Source of the DNA: Lineus longissimus
Lineage: Eukaryota > Nemertea > Pilidiophora > Heteronemertea > Lineidae
Reading direction: 5' to 3'
DNA: 64,000 bases
Assembly (NCBI RefSeq): GCF_910592395.1
Contig: NC_088313.1
Span: 6,698,501-6,762,500 of the forward strand
Within the stretch, counting starts at the first letter, position 1. Each line of letters begins with the position of its first letter. The notes beneath the pieces were generated by a model, which saw only the letters and a list, made by a program, of their open reading frames with translations, searched no databases and had not been told where the DNA came from. Positions 44,072 through 58,400 of this stretch are shown here, piece by piece. A program made the translations under genes and the position numbers.

Positions 44072-45792
44072 ATGCAGGATTCTCAGGTTCCTGGGCCTAG
44101 CAAGGCATACACTACACCATGCAATAGGCCTACACATACGTCAAGCACTGGTAGTGCAGACGGGCCTAGATCACCAATCAATAGCAGCAAATCATTTGCA
44201 GAGGTATTGAATAATCCAATGAGTCAATTGATAAAAGAGGACCTTTTCTGGGGTATGAGCCGAGAACACGGAATACAATGCAGGTTTATTGATGACGCTA
44301 CCTTGGACGATTACTTGCTCCCAATAGCTAAAATTGTCGGAGCAGAAAATATTGTCGCTGCTTCTAAATGTGAGAAAAAAGCGAAGGTTTTCTTCACGTC
44401 TATGACTTTTGCGAATATTGTTACTGCTCATGGGTTGACTGTGAATGGACACTTCTTAGACGTTCATCCGGTTGGAAAGCCGACTACCAACTTCATTATT
44501 TCCGGGGTACCACCCTTTCTGCCCAACGATGCCATAATAATGCAGCTTCGTCAATTCGGAACAGTAACCAATAACATCCGTTACATCCCTCTTGGTACCA
44601 GGCAAAAGGGCCTAAGTCACATCAAGTCTTTTCGTAGACAAACTAGGATAAGTCTCGATCCCGGGGCAGAGCTGCCGTATACTCTGATGGTTCCGTCTGG
44701 TCCTGACCTGGTCAAGGTCTACTTGTCAACAGATAACAATCTACGGTGCGATATGTGTAAGAAAATCGGCCATCCTACGCGTCGTTGTCGTTCAACAGCA
44801 AATTCAACTACTGTGGCTCCTCCTGTCGAAGGAAAAGCACCAGCTGCTTTGTTGGCTTCGACAAATGATCCAAAAAAAGCACCCCAGCCATTCCCACTGT
44901 CGCAGGACCTGCAGCGCAGGAGTCCGTTGGAGACTATGTTTCAAAATCAATCAGGAGTGTTGTTGTGGACCCAAAGGCCAGCACTGACCGTCAAAATCTA
45001 GATTCCTCTCAAGATGACACTCAACCACGCCTAGGTTTGAATACGGATTCTCTGCAAGATCCTATGGAAACCTCTCAAATAGACAGTTTCAACCCTCTTG
45101 TTGGCAATGCACAGCCCCATCAACCAGTTGACACGCCCTCAGTCGATACTCTTGTGGATACGGGCTTGCCGTTCACTCTCGATGGCTTGAACTTCTCTCT
45201 AACGGCCCCTTACGTATCTGGAAATGCTGCTGAGAGTGATTCAGTTCCGACAAAGAACGACAGTCATCAAGCGTGCCTTCCATCCAAGCCAGCAACTAGA
45301 AAGTCGCGTGCTAGGTCTTTGTCGCCTACCCCATCAACGTCACCGCACAATAGTGACTCGGCCTCGCGCAAGGTCCCACGTATTGAAAAAACTATATCTG
45401 CAACAAACGCACAACCTCCTGATGAACCCATTGCGGAGCTTGGGAATGATGATGCGGAGGATGGATCAGCTATGGATCTGGATCGCTCCTTTGACACAAT
45501 GTCCCAGATATCCGTCTCATTCGACAACATGTCTCAAGCTTCAGATGTACAGTCTGACCCATTTGCCATCATAAAAGCAAACGAATCAGGAGATCTCTTC
45601 TCGAACAGGAGGGTCATCGAGTTTCTAAAATACGTTAAAGGTTCTCCAAAGCCCCTGCTAAAGGCTAAAGAGTTTACTAATGATGTCGGGAAGCTGCAGA
45701 GAAGTCTTCGCAACTACAGAAGTACAAACAAACTTTCGTTGGGGGACCAAAGGAAGATAACAAGACTTGTCGACCATCTGAATAAATCCTAA
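44072..45792 (+). pseudogene. Tx1-like retrotransposon ORF1 (copy 3), frameshifted
   Basis: The frame from 44072 covers the core and CCHC knuckle but breaks in an A run near 44877 (one base fewer than copies 1 and 2), ending at 45001; the rest is open in another frame to 45792. A one-base G insertion upstream (about 44050) lies in the 5'UTR. Confidence 0.85.
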
Positions 45793-45818
45793 CTTTCTAT
45801 CTACCTACGTATCTTCCA

Positions 45819-48800
45819 ATGGCTTGTTTGGTTGTTGTCTTGATTATGTCTCTGTCCGTTATTTCGGCTAATGTTAATGGTTGCCACGATTCATTAAAAC
45901 GTGCAGAAACCCTTAGCTTCTTAAAATTGCTCAAATCGGATGTTTACTTCTTACAAGAAACGCACGCTTCCTCAGCAGATGAGGCATTTTGGAACGTTGC
46001 TTGGGGTGGCACTATTCATTTTTCTCACGGAACCATAAATGCTAGAGGAGTAGCCATTCTCTTCTCTTCCAGGATGCTAGGGTATGATGTTTCGGTCAAT
46101 TATCCCGTAGCTAGTAGGTGCATTCATATCCACGGTACCTTCAAAGGACACGGTCTCAACTTCCTAAATGTTTACGCGCCCAACAATGGGGCTGATCGTA
46201 TAGCGTTTTATAAAACAATTGGTACATACCTCGCTTCCATAGACAACGATGATCCTTTCATTGTGGGTGGTGATTATAACTGTACCCTTACGCCTAGTTT
46301 TGACCGACTGAGCGGCAAGGAAACCAACGTTGCTTCGAGTCATGCTTTGAGAGACGTCATCGATAAGCATGAGCTAATTGACATTTGGCGTTCAAAAAAT
46401 CCAGATAAGATTGAATTCACATGGTCCTGTCGCACGAACCTAAGGAATTCCGCAGCGAGGCTTGATCGTTTCTATGTTTCAGACTACATTGCAAATCACG
46501 TTTCTCAAGTGGAGACCCTGAAAGCTTTCAGGTCTGATCACTCACCGGTAAAACTTCTTATCCAGTTACCAAACAAAACGTCAATTCCTTCACCACACTG
46601 GTGTCTGAACACTGATATCCTCTCTGAGACTGCATATGGCAGGGAAGTTCGTGATTTTTGGACATCTTGGCAAGCCTGCAAAACCCAGTATGACTCTCTC
46701 TCTCTTTGGTGGGAGATTGGAAAGAATCGGCTCAGGTTGATATCTAAGCAACATTCCATAAGGAAGAACAGAATAGCCGCTGCTGAGGAGAACAAACTAA
46801 ATCAAGGGATTCATAGGTTGGACTTGCTTCCCAAGCCACTTGACTTGGCCGATACAGCTGAGATTGAGGAGAAAAAGCAGCTACTTCAGACTTTGAAGGA
46901 AAGGAAAATTCGCGGAGCATGTGTCCGGTCACGTTTCCAGTTCTTGCATCATTTTAACGCGTCAACGTCTTATTTCTTTAGCTTTGAAAAGAAGAAGGGC
47001 ATAAACAGGACAATTTCTAACCTGAGGAAAGAATCTGGAGAAGTGGTCACTGACCCCAACGACATACGGGATATGGCAAAAGATTTCTACTCCAATCTCT
47101 TCGCAAAGGAGCCAACTGATTCCGATGCTCAGGATCATTTGCTTCGTGATCTACCAACACTATCCGAAGACCTCAGGAACTCTTGTGATAGTCCCTTAAC
47201 GCTCGATGATCTCACGGAAGCTTTGTCAACCAGCTCGAGTAATAAATCCCCAGGTATAGACGGTCTACCTTTTGAGTTTTATAAAACGTTTTGGAGCATA
47301 CTAGGTCCTGACTTACTAGATGTTTTCACCTATGCTGTCGCAAAAAGCGAGCTATCTATATCGTGTAGACGCTCAGTTGTTACACTTTTGCCTAAGAAAG
47401 GGACCTCAGTTGCCTAAAAAATTGGCGTCCTGTATCACTTCTGTGTTGTGATTATAAACTCTTCACAAAGGCCTTATCAAACCGTTTAAAACACTGCCTA
47501 CCGGAGGTCATTCACCCTGACCAGTCGTATACGGTTCGAAATAGGTCAATTCTCAATAACATATCGCTTCTACGAGATACGCTTTTCTACTACAACAAGA
47601 ACAACCTAGATCTTGCAGTTGTTTCCATTGACCAGGAAAAAGCGTTTGATCGGATTGATCATGATTGGCTCTTTCGTGTCCTCCGGACTCTTGGTTTCGG
47701 AGAGTTCTACATATCCTGTATCAAACTTCTATACGTTGATGCTGAGTGTATTTTGAAAATCAATCGATCTCTTGGTGCTCCTTTTGGATTCACTCGTGGA
47801 ATTCGACAAGGTTGTCCATTGTCGGGGTCGCTCTATGCTATTGCAATTAAGCCTCTTCTCAATAACATTCGGATGAATCCTGATATACAAGGGTTGTCTT
47901 TTCCAGATACGGATTTACCACCTACTAAACAGAGTGCGTATGCTGATGACTTAAATGTCTTTATTACATCCAATCCAGGGTTCGTGGCTTTAAAAAACTG
48001 TATCAGCACTTATGAGAGGGCCAGTTCGTCCAAGGTCAACTATACAAAATCCACAGGTCTATGGTCCGGTGCGTGGCGGAATAGACCTGATCGACCACTC
48101 GGGTTGTTGTGGAACAACAAGGGCGTAAGAAGTCTCGGAATCTTTCTTGGCAACGAAACGTTGTTTGAAAAACAAAACTGGGATAACACCATGGAGAAGC
48201 TCAAGGTGAAATTTGGGGCATGGACGCCTGTCCTTAACTGCTTGTCTGAAAGAGGCAAGGTGTTGCTTATTAACAGTCTTGTTCTGTCGACACTTGTATA
48301 CAAGCTTCAAGTCATTACACCCCCGGCTACATTGGTGGCTGATGTTCAGCGACTCATGCTAGATTTTTTCTGGACCAACAACAAACACTGGATACCTTCG
48401 GAAATTTTGTCTTTACCAGTTTACGATGGTGGCCTTGCGCTTGGCAATGTCAAATGCAAAATCAGAGCTTTCCGTCTACGGTTCCTCAGAGACGTCCTTT
48501 ACGGGGAAAGGGGTCATCCCTGCTACGCTGTTGCTCTCTACTACCTCAAGAGCCTTCTAGGCCTCAACTATATCCAGGAATTTCTAGTTGCTCGTTTTCC
48601 AAACGAGATCATCCGCACTCTCCCAAGGTTCTATTCGGAGTCAATTCGTACCATCTCCCAGATCTCCATAATTCGGAAACCTGACACTCTAACCCTCGAG
48701 CAAATTATCTCCGAACCAGTCTTCTTTAACCCGGATATTCTCCCTAACTTCTCTCCAGTAAACTCGCTCTTAGCCAAGGCTGGTGTATCTTTACTTAGAC

Positions 48801-49720
48801 ATCTTCTCCAGTCGGATCTGTCCTTCAGGAATATTGATGAAATTCATCGAGCTGTACCTGACAACTCCAAACGACTACTTTCAAAGGAGCTAAAGGCCCT
48901 AGTTGAGTCCCTTCCTAGGAAATGGGTAGATTTTCTCGCATCTCCAACTTCAAATGTTAGCTCCTTTGATAAGCCTCAGCTAAGGGATGTTCTGGTTGCA
49001 GTTCCAAGGATTCATGAGAAGGGTGATGATGTCTCCCTAAACGGGGACAACCTCCCCTTCGCCTCCATAACAGTCAAGCAGGCATATAATGTCCTCTGTC
49101 TGAATGCCTATCAGGAGAAGTATTTCAGAAGGCCTGGTCACAGGTGGGATGATTTTTTGGCCGGGTCTGATGTTGCTCCCATCTTCACCTCTACGTTTTC
49201 AAAGCCTATCAAGGACGACCACGCATTTACTCATTTTAGACTTCTACATGGTGCAATGCCCACTGGTTTGTTCAGATATAACGCAGGTTTTGTAAACAAC
49301 CCCCATTGTCTGTTTTGTGGGAGTCACGACGACCTACTACATTCCTTTGTACAATGTCATCATCTTACCCCTCTAGCTCAATGCGTAGCAAGCTTAGTGC
49401 TGAAAGTCAACAACGAATACTCTTTCTCGATAAAAGACTATATATCGTTATTACCCCTCACCTCTCTCGCAAACAGGTACATCAATTACATTTTTGTCAC
49501 CGCCCAAGCAGCAGCCTACAAGGCACTTGTGCATAAAATCTTTGGTGAAGGAGCCACCGATCCGCTAGAGATATTTAGATCATTTCTAAAATACCGTATC
49601 AACATAGACTACCTCTATTACAAACTAGAGGATGAAATCATGGTATTTGACAATATGTGGTGCAGGAATGGCGCTTTCTGCACCATCAATGATGCAGAAG
49701 AATTGATCTGGAACTTCTAA
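45819..49720 (+). pseudogene. Tx1-like retrotransposon ORF2 (copy 3), frameshifted
   Basis: Carries the same one-G loss as copy 1 (about 47401), so the endonuclease half stops at 47417 and the reverse transcriptase half continues in another frame to 49720. It differs from copy 1 at about four sites in the whole ORF, for example Glu to Lys near 47849, within the block after GIRQGCPLSG. Confidence 0.9.
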
Positions 49721-50211
49721 TTTTTCACATCTGGGTTTTACAATCTACCATTTTAGATTTTATCACTTTTGTTTCAGAAAATTCCCTCTAACACTTAATT
49801 ACGTAACGTCTTTTTTTTTAGCAGACAATGTCTTTTTCTAACCGCTTTTAATAGACTTTTCAATATCTAGACTTCAAAATCAATATCAACAAAAGCCAAC
49901 CAATTGTTATTCACTCCATGCAAAACCACTCCCTGGAGAGGTGCCGCAGCCTAAATGTACGTACCTTGCATTATATTAGTTTAGGAGTGCTTGGATAGGG
50001 CTGTATTTATCAGTAGAGGTCATGAAGTCATTATCTAATTGTCTAACTATGTATATGAAATGTACCAACTTCTCGTTTGGTTAACAAAATCTTTGCTTTT
50101 TTTACCTAACAACTTTCTTTAACCCTCCTAACTAACCCAAACAGAAATGAGGAGAATGTACTGACTGCACAAGACAGTCCAAATAGTACTACATACTGAT
50201 CTGTTAATATC

Positions 50212-50369
50212 CTCTCTCTTTCTCTCTCTTTCTCTCTGTCACGAAGTTCCTTTATTGTGACAGTCTCTTCGCTATGAAATATTCCCTCTCTCTCTCTCTC
50301 TCTGTCACGAAGTTCCTTTATCGTGACAGTCATAGCAGTCTCTTCGCTATGAAATATTCTCTCTCTCTA
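50212..50369. repeat. (CT)n with two hairpin units at the L1-3 3' junction
   Basis: Direct duplicate of 14209-14366. Confidence 0.85.
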
Positions 50370-51433
50370 TTGCAGCATACACCGCAAAAGCCTGTATTGA
50401 AAACCCACTCTTAACATGCAGTTCAACACCCGCCAAATCCCAATATACAGTGTGAATACACCCATCGCATGTAGGACAAGAGGACTGGTCAAGCGATCCG
50501 CACTGGTCGGCTTGCTAAAACAGACTGACGAAGGTGGGCAGCGCGCACTTGCATGACGTCACCACTTTTGATTTAGTACAACAAAGAAAATACAATATAG
50601 TGTACTCTGATTATCTAAATATCTGTTTAAATTTAAATGTCAACTAGAGAAGTATGTTATTCATATAAAAACCATGGATCACAACCGTTTTGAAATAATT
50701 TTTTTAAACAATCAAGTTGACAGATACACTTCTTTTTATAGTAGATAATGATTTTGAACAAAACTACGGTAACAAGAGCTTGATGGTTTTTATTAGTATT
50801 CCCAGTCAAATCCTATGAAATAGCTCAAAGCACAAAATAATGATGAAGGGTTTATCACTCGACATAGAATTATGTACCAATAACCTGACATACTCGTCGA
50901 TCCCATAGGTAGCAGGAGCTGATGGGGACAATATTGTTTGCAAGCGAGGTACCATTAGGCCCCACGGGTGGGGCTGATTGGCCACTGCACGGATGTAGAA
51001 TGACTGATTAGGCAAGGTATAGACCAATTACTGGTTGCTGAATGGCAAAAGTATTTTTGGGTCCCAGGCCAAACTTTGAAGAAATTTCGCCTGTAGTTTT
51101 CGCCCAGCGGCCCAAAAGGCCCCCGAAAAACCAGTGTCAGTCGTAATCTCATCCCCTCGGTCGTTGGTGCCGAGTGTTGGCCTGCCTGGGGTGCAGGATG
51201 CCCTAAAGGATGTGGAAATTTACTTGTAACACCATTCTCCAAAGCAGACAAAATATTATAGCATAATACAGTATGGATGATACTCGGCCTCTCGATATAT
51301 GTGTGTAACATATAGGAGTGAAAGAAAACACTGAATCAAAGGATGATGGTCTCTGGTCATTGGATAAAGGACAAGTCTTATTTGTTGCAACTTATTCTTT
51401 ATTTGGTATAGCAAGAAGCAAAAAAGACTAATC

Positions 51434-51439
51434 TTTATT
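51434..51439 (-). terminator. Polyadenylation signal of the B2 peptide gene
   Basis: AATAAA on the minus strand, 107 bases past the exon 3 stop codon. Confidence 0.65.
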
Positions 51440-51546
51440 GATTCTTGGTCGGAGCAATTACGGAACAGCACGAATGAGGTACGGAAGGATGCTGTAAGGT
51501 TCTATCCAAGTCTTTTCATTATTGGTACTGGTATTTCGTCTGATCA

Positions 51547-54209
51547 TTAGTAACATTTAAATCCCCAGCTGCAGTGTCCGATGCCACCTTCAGTTGGACA
51601 GCAAGTCCAGCTCTTGGTACAAAAGTGACCGACAGGAAAGCAATCAGACCTGGAAGAAAACGGGATAAAAGGGCGTCAATAGTGAGGTTTTGCTATCCCG
51701 TACCGAAAACTGATTAGTCCGTACAGCGCTTGGTTCACGGAGACCGGCTCAAGATCGGGAAATCTTTCACGATGACGTCTTACGAGGGGAATGTGTTCTT
51801 TCTTATAATGATAATAAAATGGTACTTCTATAGCGCTAAATCCAGGATAAATATTCCCGCTCAAAGCGCTTTACACAAAAAACATTAATAACATTCTAAT
51901 TTGATGGATAGGCACTCCTGAACAGAAAGGTTTTCAAGAGTGCCTTGAATTCCTTAATGTCAGTGAAAGAAGTCAGTCTCGGGGGCAACTTATTCCATAG
52001 CCTGGGTGCCGCGGATGCAAAAGCACGTTCATCATTACCTGAACCGAGTGGCTTCGGTTGCATCAACCGGGTATGGGATGATGAACGGAGCACCCGAGAC
52101 TGACCCCTCACACTGATGAGATTCTTCAGGTGAACAGGTGCCAGCCCGTGTATGGCCTTAAAGGTCAGAACGATAACCTTAAACTCAACGTGTTGTGAGA
52201 CAGAAAGCCAGTGCAGATTCCCGAAGAATTGGGGTGATATACTCTGACCTCCTGCTCCTTGTAAACGAGTCGAGCTGCAGAGTTCTGCACTCTCTGCAAT
52301 TTCAAGATGGAATTGGCTGGTAGGCCTTTTAACAGGGAGTTGCAGAAATCCAGGCGAGATGCTATAGGAGCTGTGTATACTGCCTGGCAGAAGATTTTGA
52401 TAGGTATCTCCTGATTCGACTGATGTTGTGGATCCCGAGATTCGCATTTCGAACAATGTTTGAAATATGTTGCCTGAAGTTAAGGTACTTGTCGAAAATT
52501 ACCCCCAGGTTCCTTGCTGAGTCTGCGGGATCCACAACACAATCAACTACTTTGATAACTGTGATGCTAGGCACATCTTTCATGTATGGGGATCTGATAA
52601 CGATGAACTCAGTTTTCTCATTGTTACACAGCAGCCTATTCTCTAACAACCATGCACTGACCTTCGAAATGCAGTCACCCATGGATAATGTCATTGCACC
52701 AAGTTGGCTCATGTCAAAAACCAAGTAGCACTGTGCATCTTCAGCATAGAAATGGAAACCGCAGTGAGGAGTCAGTATGTCACGGAGGGGGTTTGTGTAA
52801 AGGGTGAACAAGAGTGGCCCCAGGACCGAACCCTGGGGCACCCAACAATCAACACTGATTGGGGTAGAGCAGGCTTTCCCGATTTTCACACACTGAGTCC
52901 TCCCTGACAGATACGACTGAATCCATTTAGGAGCCAGACATGTCGATCTCTCAGAATGGCATGGTCCACAGTGTCGAAAGCGGCACTTAGGTCAAACAGG
53001 ACAAGGAGCACACCTTTGCGCTCAGCCAGAGCTTGAACGATGTCATTGTGCACCTTAAGAAGTGCCGTTTCGACACTGTGAGCCTGACGATATGCAGACT
53101 GGAAAGGGGTTTAGAGACCGTTCCTTTCGATATGGGCAGTCAACTGGCTAGCTACAACCTTCTCAAAACTTTTGATAAAAAGGCAAGGTTTGACACTGGC
53201 CTGTAATTTTTCAAGACTTCTGTTGGATTTCTCGACGGTACAGCATAGCGAAAACTCTCTATTAGCGGGGGCAAATAGGGGGGCAAATAGCAAATCTGGT
53301 TCAAGGTAGGAGGATCCTTGCCGGACTCATTACGAGAGGATGCTGTTTGAAACCTCTTTGTGTGTGACCAAAAGCCATTTTTACTGTGACGCCTCCAATA
53401 GAACAAGCGAGAGGGAGAACCCAAAGGCTGTGTCACCTACCGTTTTTCCAGATCCATTTCTTCACTGAATCCTTCCTCGACTTTATCTCCTGCAACAAAC
53501 AGATAAACGGGTATAATAATCCATGTGTTTGGTAAGGGTAGTAAGTTTGGGGTAGAGTGAATGCGATTGGGACAGTGCATACACTGCTTTGTCATTTTAC
53601 GCCGCACTGCACCAAGGCAATGGAAAAAAAAGGAAAAGTTTTGAAATCCATGGGAGCTGAATCGCGTCACCAAATGCATTTAGACTTGGTCCCATGAATT
53701 TCACCACCGACACGATTTTTGCACTGTTTGAGTACAGTGTCAGCTGAAAAAGCCGTGTGAAATAGCAAATGCACTGTCGCATGCGTTGTCACAATCGCAT
53801 GCCAAGTAATCAATCAAACCCGCCCAAAAGCGCTGTCTCTCGCCTCCCGATAGAGAAAGTTGGTTTCGGTCAGGTTTCGACCAGCCTGCACCGATCATTG
53901 GAGGAAGAATATTCGAGAAACCCATGATCTCCCCTGGATAAGGCAGGTAGGATAATGGGCTTTTAGATCACAGAGATTAATATCTGTACTCGTTCATAAA
54001 GTTGATGTCATGATGTAGAGCATTATCTCAAACCCAGCGATTCTGTACCCGTTTTACCCGCAGACGTGAGATCTTTTTGTCGCATATAGAACCGATGATA
54101 ATCGTAGGAACTGAGCTTAAGCCGATCATTTGCGGGCGTTGTATGTACACATACCGAGGACCAAGGAGAAGATCACCACCAGAACGAACAGGACACAAAT
54201 GGTCTTCAT
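51547..54209 (-). CDS. Knottin-type secreted peptide gene, copy B2
   Basis: Exons on the minus strand: 54209-54155 (signal peptide), 53489-53441 (propeptide ending at the Lys-Arg site) and 51649-51547 (33-residue six-cysteine peptide). The coding exons look identical to those of B. Intron 2 carries the L2/CR1 fragment, and the 5' region has a longer uninterrupted C run (54409-54426). Retained intact after the 36-kb duplication, so this adds gene dosage rather than diversity. Confidence 0.75.
51805..53456 (-). mobile_element. L2/CR1-clade fragment in intron 2 of the B2 gene
   Basis: Duplicate of the element at 15799-17450 with the same disabled YAED box and frame breaks, plus a few private substitutions (for example the Leu to Ile codon near 52170). 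One insertion event precedes all B copies. Confidence 0.85.
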
Positions 54210-57200
54210 CTTTTCCGTGAGAAATCTTGCTTGGGAGACGTCACTTCCTGGAATGTAGCGAAAAGAGGAAACTGAGATTTCTGAGCTTTTTGCTCGCCAA
54301 CACTCGCCACTTACTAAGTTGGCTATAACAAGGTATCTCCCTACCCTCACTATCGGTGCAAAGCACCAGTATACACCACAGGCGCGTAAAAATAAGAGCT
54401 CAAAAGCCCTCCCCCCCCCCCCGACCCCAAAATCGACTGAAAAACACACCCGCACATAGAATTGCACAAGTGTTGACACTGGAGCTGGAGTTTTTATATT
54501 CAGGTATCGGTTAACGTCCAAGGATAAGGTAGGTTTTATCTGAAAGAATGCCAACTTACGCGATAATGCAAAATATTCCAGTGCAATAACGATTTATGCA
54601 TTGTATATGGTGAATTGCCACTTGCGATGTCGGAATCGCATTCAGCCACTTCCGATGTCACAAAGCGAGAGCTTTTGCTGGTGCGGTTTGGGTGCAATGA
54701 AGCGTGAAAGTGCAAAGGTGTTTAAGAGCATTCTCGCAGTCGCAATCAGTGGTAACCCACCATATAAGGGTGTAGGTTTAAAGTCGGTTCCCGCTAAACG
54801 CGAGTTTGCTTGAATCGCAGCAGAACAAACTCGCTTGTCTGGGTGTTTGGGCGAGCAGTGGGGCGTAAAATAACAAAGCCGTATTATAGCGTGCGTTGCT
54901 GCAATCGTAATTACTGGTATTGGAAACCTCAATGATTGCGAATGGCCTCTTGGCTTGGCCATTTGACGCCCCCTGCAAAAAACCGAACTAAAAAAAGCAT
55001 TTGCGCGGATTATGACAACGCATGCAATGCTTTTTCATTTCACGCTACACTGCACTGCCCTAAAACAAATCTCAATATGTAAAATTTCACACATATATAC
55101 TAAACCAGTTTGCTTTCATGGCTACAGCAAACAGGGGATCTTAAGCAGTCTGTGGTGTGTTTACGCGCGATCAACCTATTTAAAATCAAATGAAGAATTC
55201 CGCAGAGGTGAAGAACTTCGAGTGCGCGAACATGCAGCTCAATGTAGTCCTCCCAAAGGATGTATCGTGTTTCAAGCAACTCTGGAAGGTTTGATTAAAC
55301 CAGCCATCATAACTCTACCCTTGTCCAAACCAGACATGCCTTCTCTCCTTGCCATTGTGATTGACTTTTCACACATCGTAGAGCGTGGTCAGAAAAATAT
55401 AAACAGTATGAGGAAGAAAAACACCTCTTTCCGACGTATAAAACAGCACAATGAGGAATGGAAAGAGCAAGGGGGATGAACTCAAATTGAGGCGGTTAAT
55501 AGTTGATTGTGTGCTGAACATAATCGCATTCTCGACTGTTTGCGCCGCAATCACGAAATTGTGGATGTCATGATATTTTAAACCGATTCGAAAGTGTAAA
55601 CCGGTTTGGAAGTGGGCGGCGAACCACACCATGACGTACAAGTTTAAAATTAATGGCATAATTCACTTACCTTTTAAAAAGATGCTACTGCACTACTGCT
55701 TGGAGTCCAACGACTGAGCTGTGAGTTGGTTTCGGCAAGGATTAGTATTTGTAGCCAGGCCTAGCAGGGCTGATTCTGGATGTGCGTCGGGTTATTGAGT
55801 AGAAAGCTGTCGTGAATGCTTTGGAATTCTGCTTCATCACTGTACTGTCAGCAAAATTCCATTGATACTCGACTTCAACTTCACCTGTTATTGTTACTCA
55901 CTTGACATAATTCAAGTGGTAAGGATAGGTTTACACTCACTGTCACAGGGCTCGGGTTTGAGAACCAATAACTTGTATTCTGGATAAACTTGCATAGATT
56001 TAGGACTAGAATTCGTCACAGGCATTTGTGAAGGACTCTATGATTCGAGGGACTATCTTTCCGTTTACACCACCACCAATTCATTGTGTTCACAATACAC
56101 AGCTAATGTACGCCGTGGTCATACAGTAGTCTCGCGTATACTCCGCCGTCAAAGCCGACGCGATTCCGAAATTCCAGCGAAGTTGTCGATTTTTAATTTA
56201 ACAACAGCGGGTTCGAGACGGGGCATCAATCACCCTTCGACTGGGATTATACACCTTTCCAGAAATGGGGCGCTGAGTTTCCGAAATAGTGATATCATAA
56301 GGGGAAACTAGGCCTTATGGTGGAGGGACAAAGGAGATAATCATGGTTGACCAACACACTTGAATGCCTTTAATGACGGACAAGGGGGAAAAAGTTGGTT
56401 CCAATGCAAGTCACCAATTTCGGGAAGCATGTATAGGGAGCTCTTGAGCGAGCTTTATGGGTTAGAGAGTGTGTGTATACCGTTCACGAAAAAAAGTTGA
56501 CCCGGTCTAATGTTTTTGAGTGTTTCTATTTTTGAGTGTTTCCCCTCATTGTTTGGGAACGCTAAAAGATAGATTGACAAGTTTTTCTGTGTTTCCCCCT
56601 ATTGAAAAGTCATGGTCTCTCTAGCTGCCTATTGTTTGGAAACACTGACACATGGGAAACAACCACAGATGTTACACCGGAACCAGGAAACCTCCAGGCC
56701 CAGGTGAAATTTGTGCACGCGAATCGTATTCGCCGATGCACAGCAATTTACCTGTAGAGAGATTTTCTTTTTCCAAAACAATGCAGCGGGACCGATGATG
56801 TTTAAGCAGAGTAGCCGCTGTTCGGTTGGAGATTTCGTCATAATAGGGGCGAATCAAAGTGTGACGATACCCTGGGGCGAATCGAAATGCATTAAACAAC
56901 TATCTGCATCTCTTTCCGCGAAGAAATCGTGCTTTGAACTGGCAAAAGTCCGCAAAAGATTTCGAGTCTGCTACTTTTTCCGTAGTACGCATGCGCACCA
57001 ATATGATCGGTCCCCGGCTGCCCGTTTCGACGACGATTTCGTCAATGTCACGGCGTGAGGGAGGATGTCGACGATCTGGTCCTATTTATAATGCAATAAT
57101 CTTGAAAGAACATTGCTCTCAATGTTTATTTCTCCGTTTCCATGACAAAATCCTACCGTGAAACCAGAAATCACTCGTCCACAACACAAGCCATTTCAAT

Positions 57201-57520
57201 CTTCCGTAGAAAGCGCATGCGCACTAACTCAAACGCAAGCGCTACCCTCAGAGGTCTCATTAGGGAGTTTTTTTGTACTCTTGCGCGCCCAACTCGTAAC
57301 CGTAGTTCCTAAAAAATCATTGATTTCTTGGTTCTCACAGTACGCCAGTGATGATTTAGCAGTTGCTTTGCCAAAGACATGTTTTTTGAAGTTTCTGAAA
57401 CCTGGAGCGCTACTCAATAGGCGGCTAACAAGAAACTACGTATTTTACTGTTGTTGCCGACGTATGTGTACACTGAACTTGGGATGTGCGTCGGCCCAGT
57501 GTTGAAATGCTGTCCAGTGC
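54210..57520. other. B2: upstream region and inner arm without other genes
   Basis: Same content as 18206-21516: 5'UTR intron (54314-54248), TATAAAA on the minus strand, the 155-bp insertion, the B-specific segment and the inverted A-terminus copy. Nothing new recognised. Confidence 0.5.
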
Positions 57521-58400
57521 TTGAATTATAAGCAGTATGTTGTGACAATTACCCCCATGAGCGATGTCCTCAGGGAGGGTCAGTTTCATCAGATTAGAAG
57601 GAAGTGAGAACCGTCGGTTCGCATATAGTTATATGGCTTGGGTAAATAGTTAAGATGATGCCATCATGGCAGTTGGCCGAAGAAGCAGTTGGCTAGCACA
57701 CAATGTTAATGATGGCGTGTAGTTGGTGGTGGGGAGAGGAAGGGATATAGTTAGGATGATGCCATCATAGCAGTTGACCCAATAGACGCTGACGCAGTAT
57801 AGAAAATAGGTGGGGAGAATGTGGGAAGGAAACTAAACAAAACAGGAGAAGAATAGGTATTTTTTCCCGGAGATAAGCATAATGATCCTAAGACCCAAGT
57901 GTAGGATTTGAATTCAAAAAGACCCTAGCCGACCCCCTGTCCTGAATAGTTTGGTCTCGTTAGGGAGTTTTTCCCAAATGTACGCGATGATGAAGTGCCC
58001 CATCAACAGGACGTAACATCTATTTTAAAATCCGTTTCCAAAGTGATTGCATGAGGAAAACCCATTTGTGTCGTATATCAGTGGAAACGCCCGATTCCCC
58101 TGATTCTGTAGGATGTTAAATCGGGCATTTTATTTCTTTAAATAAATCATAAGCGTCGCATTTGCTCCTGGCACTGTTCACCATCCCAAATGGCAATATT
58201 GCCACTTGGGCCGGACAATCACGGCAAACGCCAAATATTATATATATATACATTTCTTCCTGAATAATTCTTGTACTAACCACTCTCCCGTGAAAGACAG
58301 TTGCCTACGCTACACAAAAATTTTTAAAAATCGAGGGTCAACCATTGAACTTTTGAGATATGTTGAATTTTGCACAAATCAGCGAAAAACGCTCCATCTT
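57521..58400. other. Loop of the second B2/B2' palindrome
   Basis: Duplicate of 21517-22396, same 880-bp length. Confidence 0.85.

Larger units (their letters stand above)
43885..50211 (+). mobile_element. Tx1-like non-LTR retrotransposon, copy 3 (L1-3, mosaic)
   Basis: Full length. The 5' 1.3 kb shares variants with copy 2 plus private changes, while from about 46700 on it shares the variants of copy 1, including the ORF2 frameshift. Followed by the same CT/hairpin array and module B as copy 1. Confidence 0.9.
50370..57520. repeat. Module B2: duplicate of B
   Basis: Direct copy of 14367-21516 at an offset of 36003-36006, nearly identical. Also the inverted partner of 58401-64000. Confidence 0.93.
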
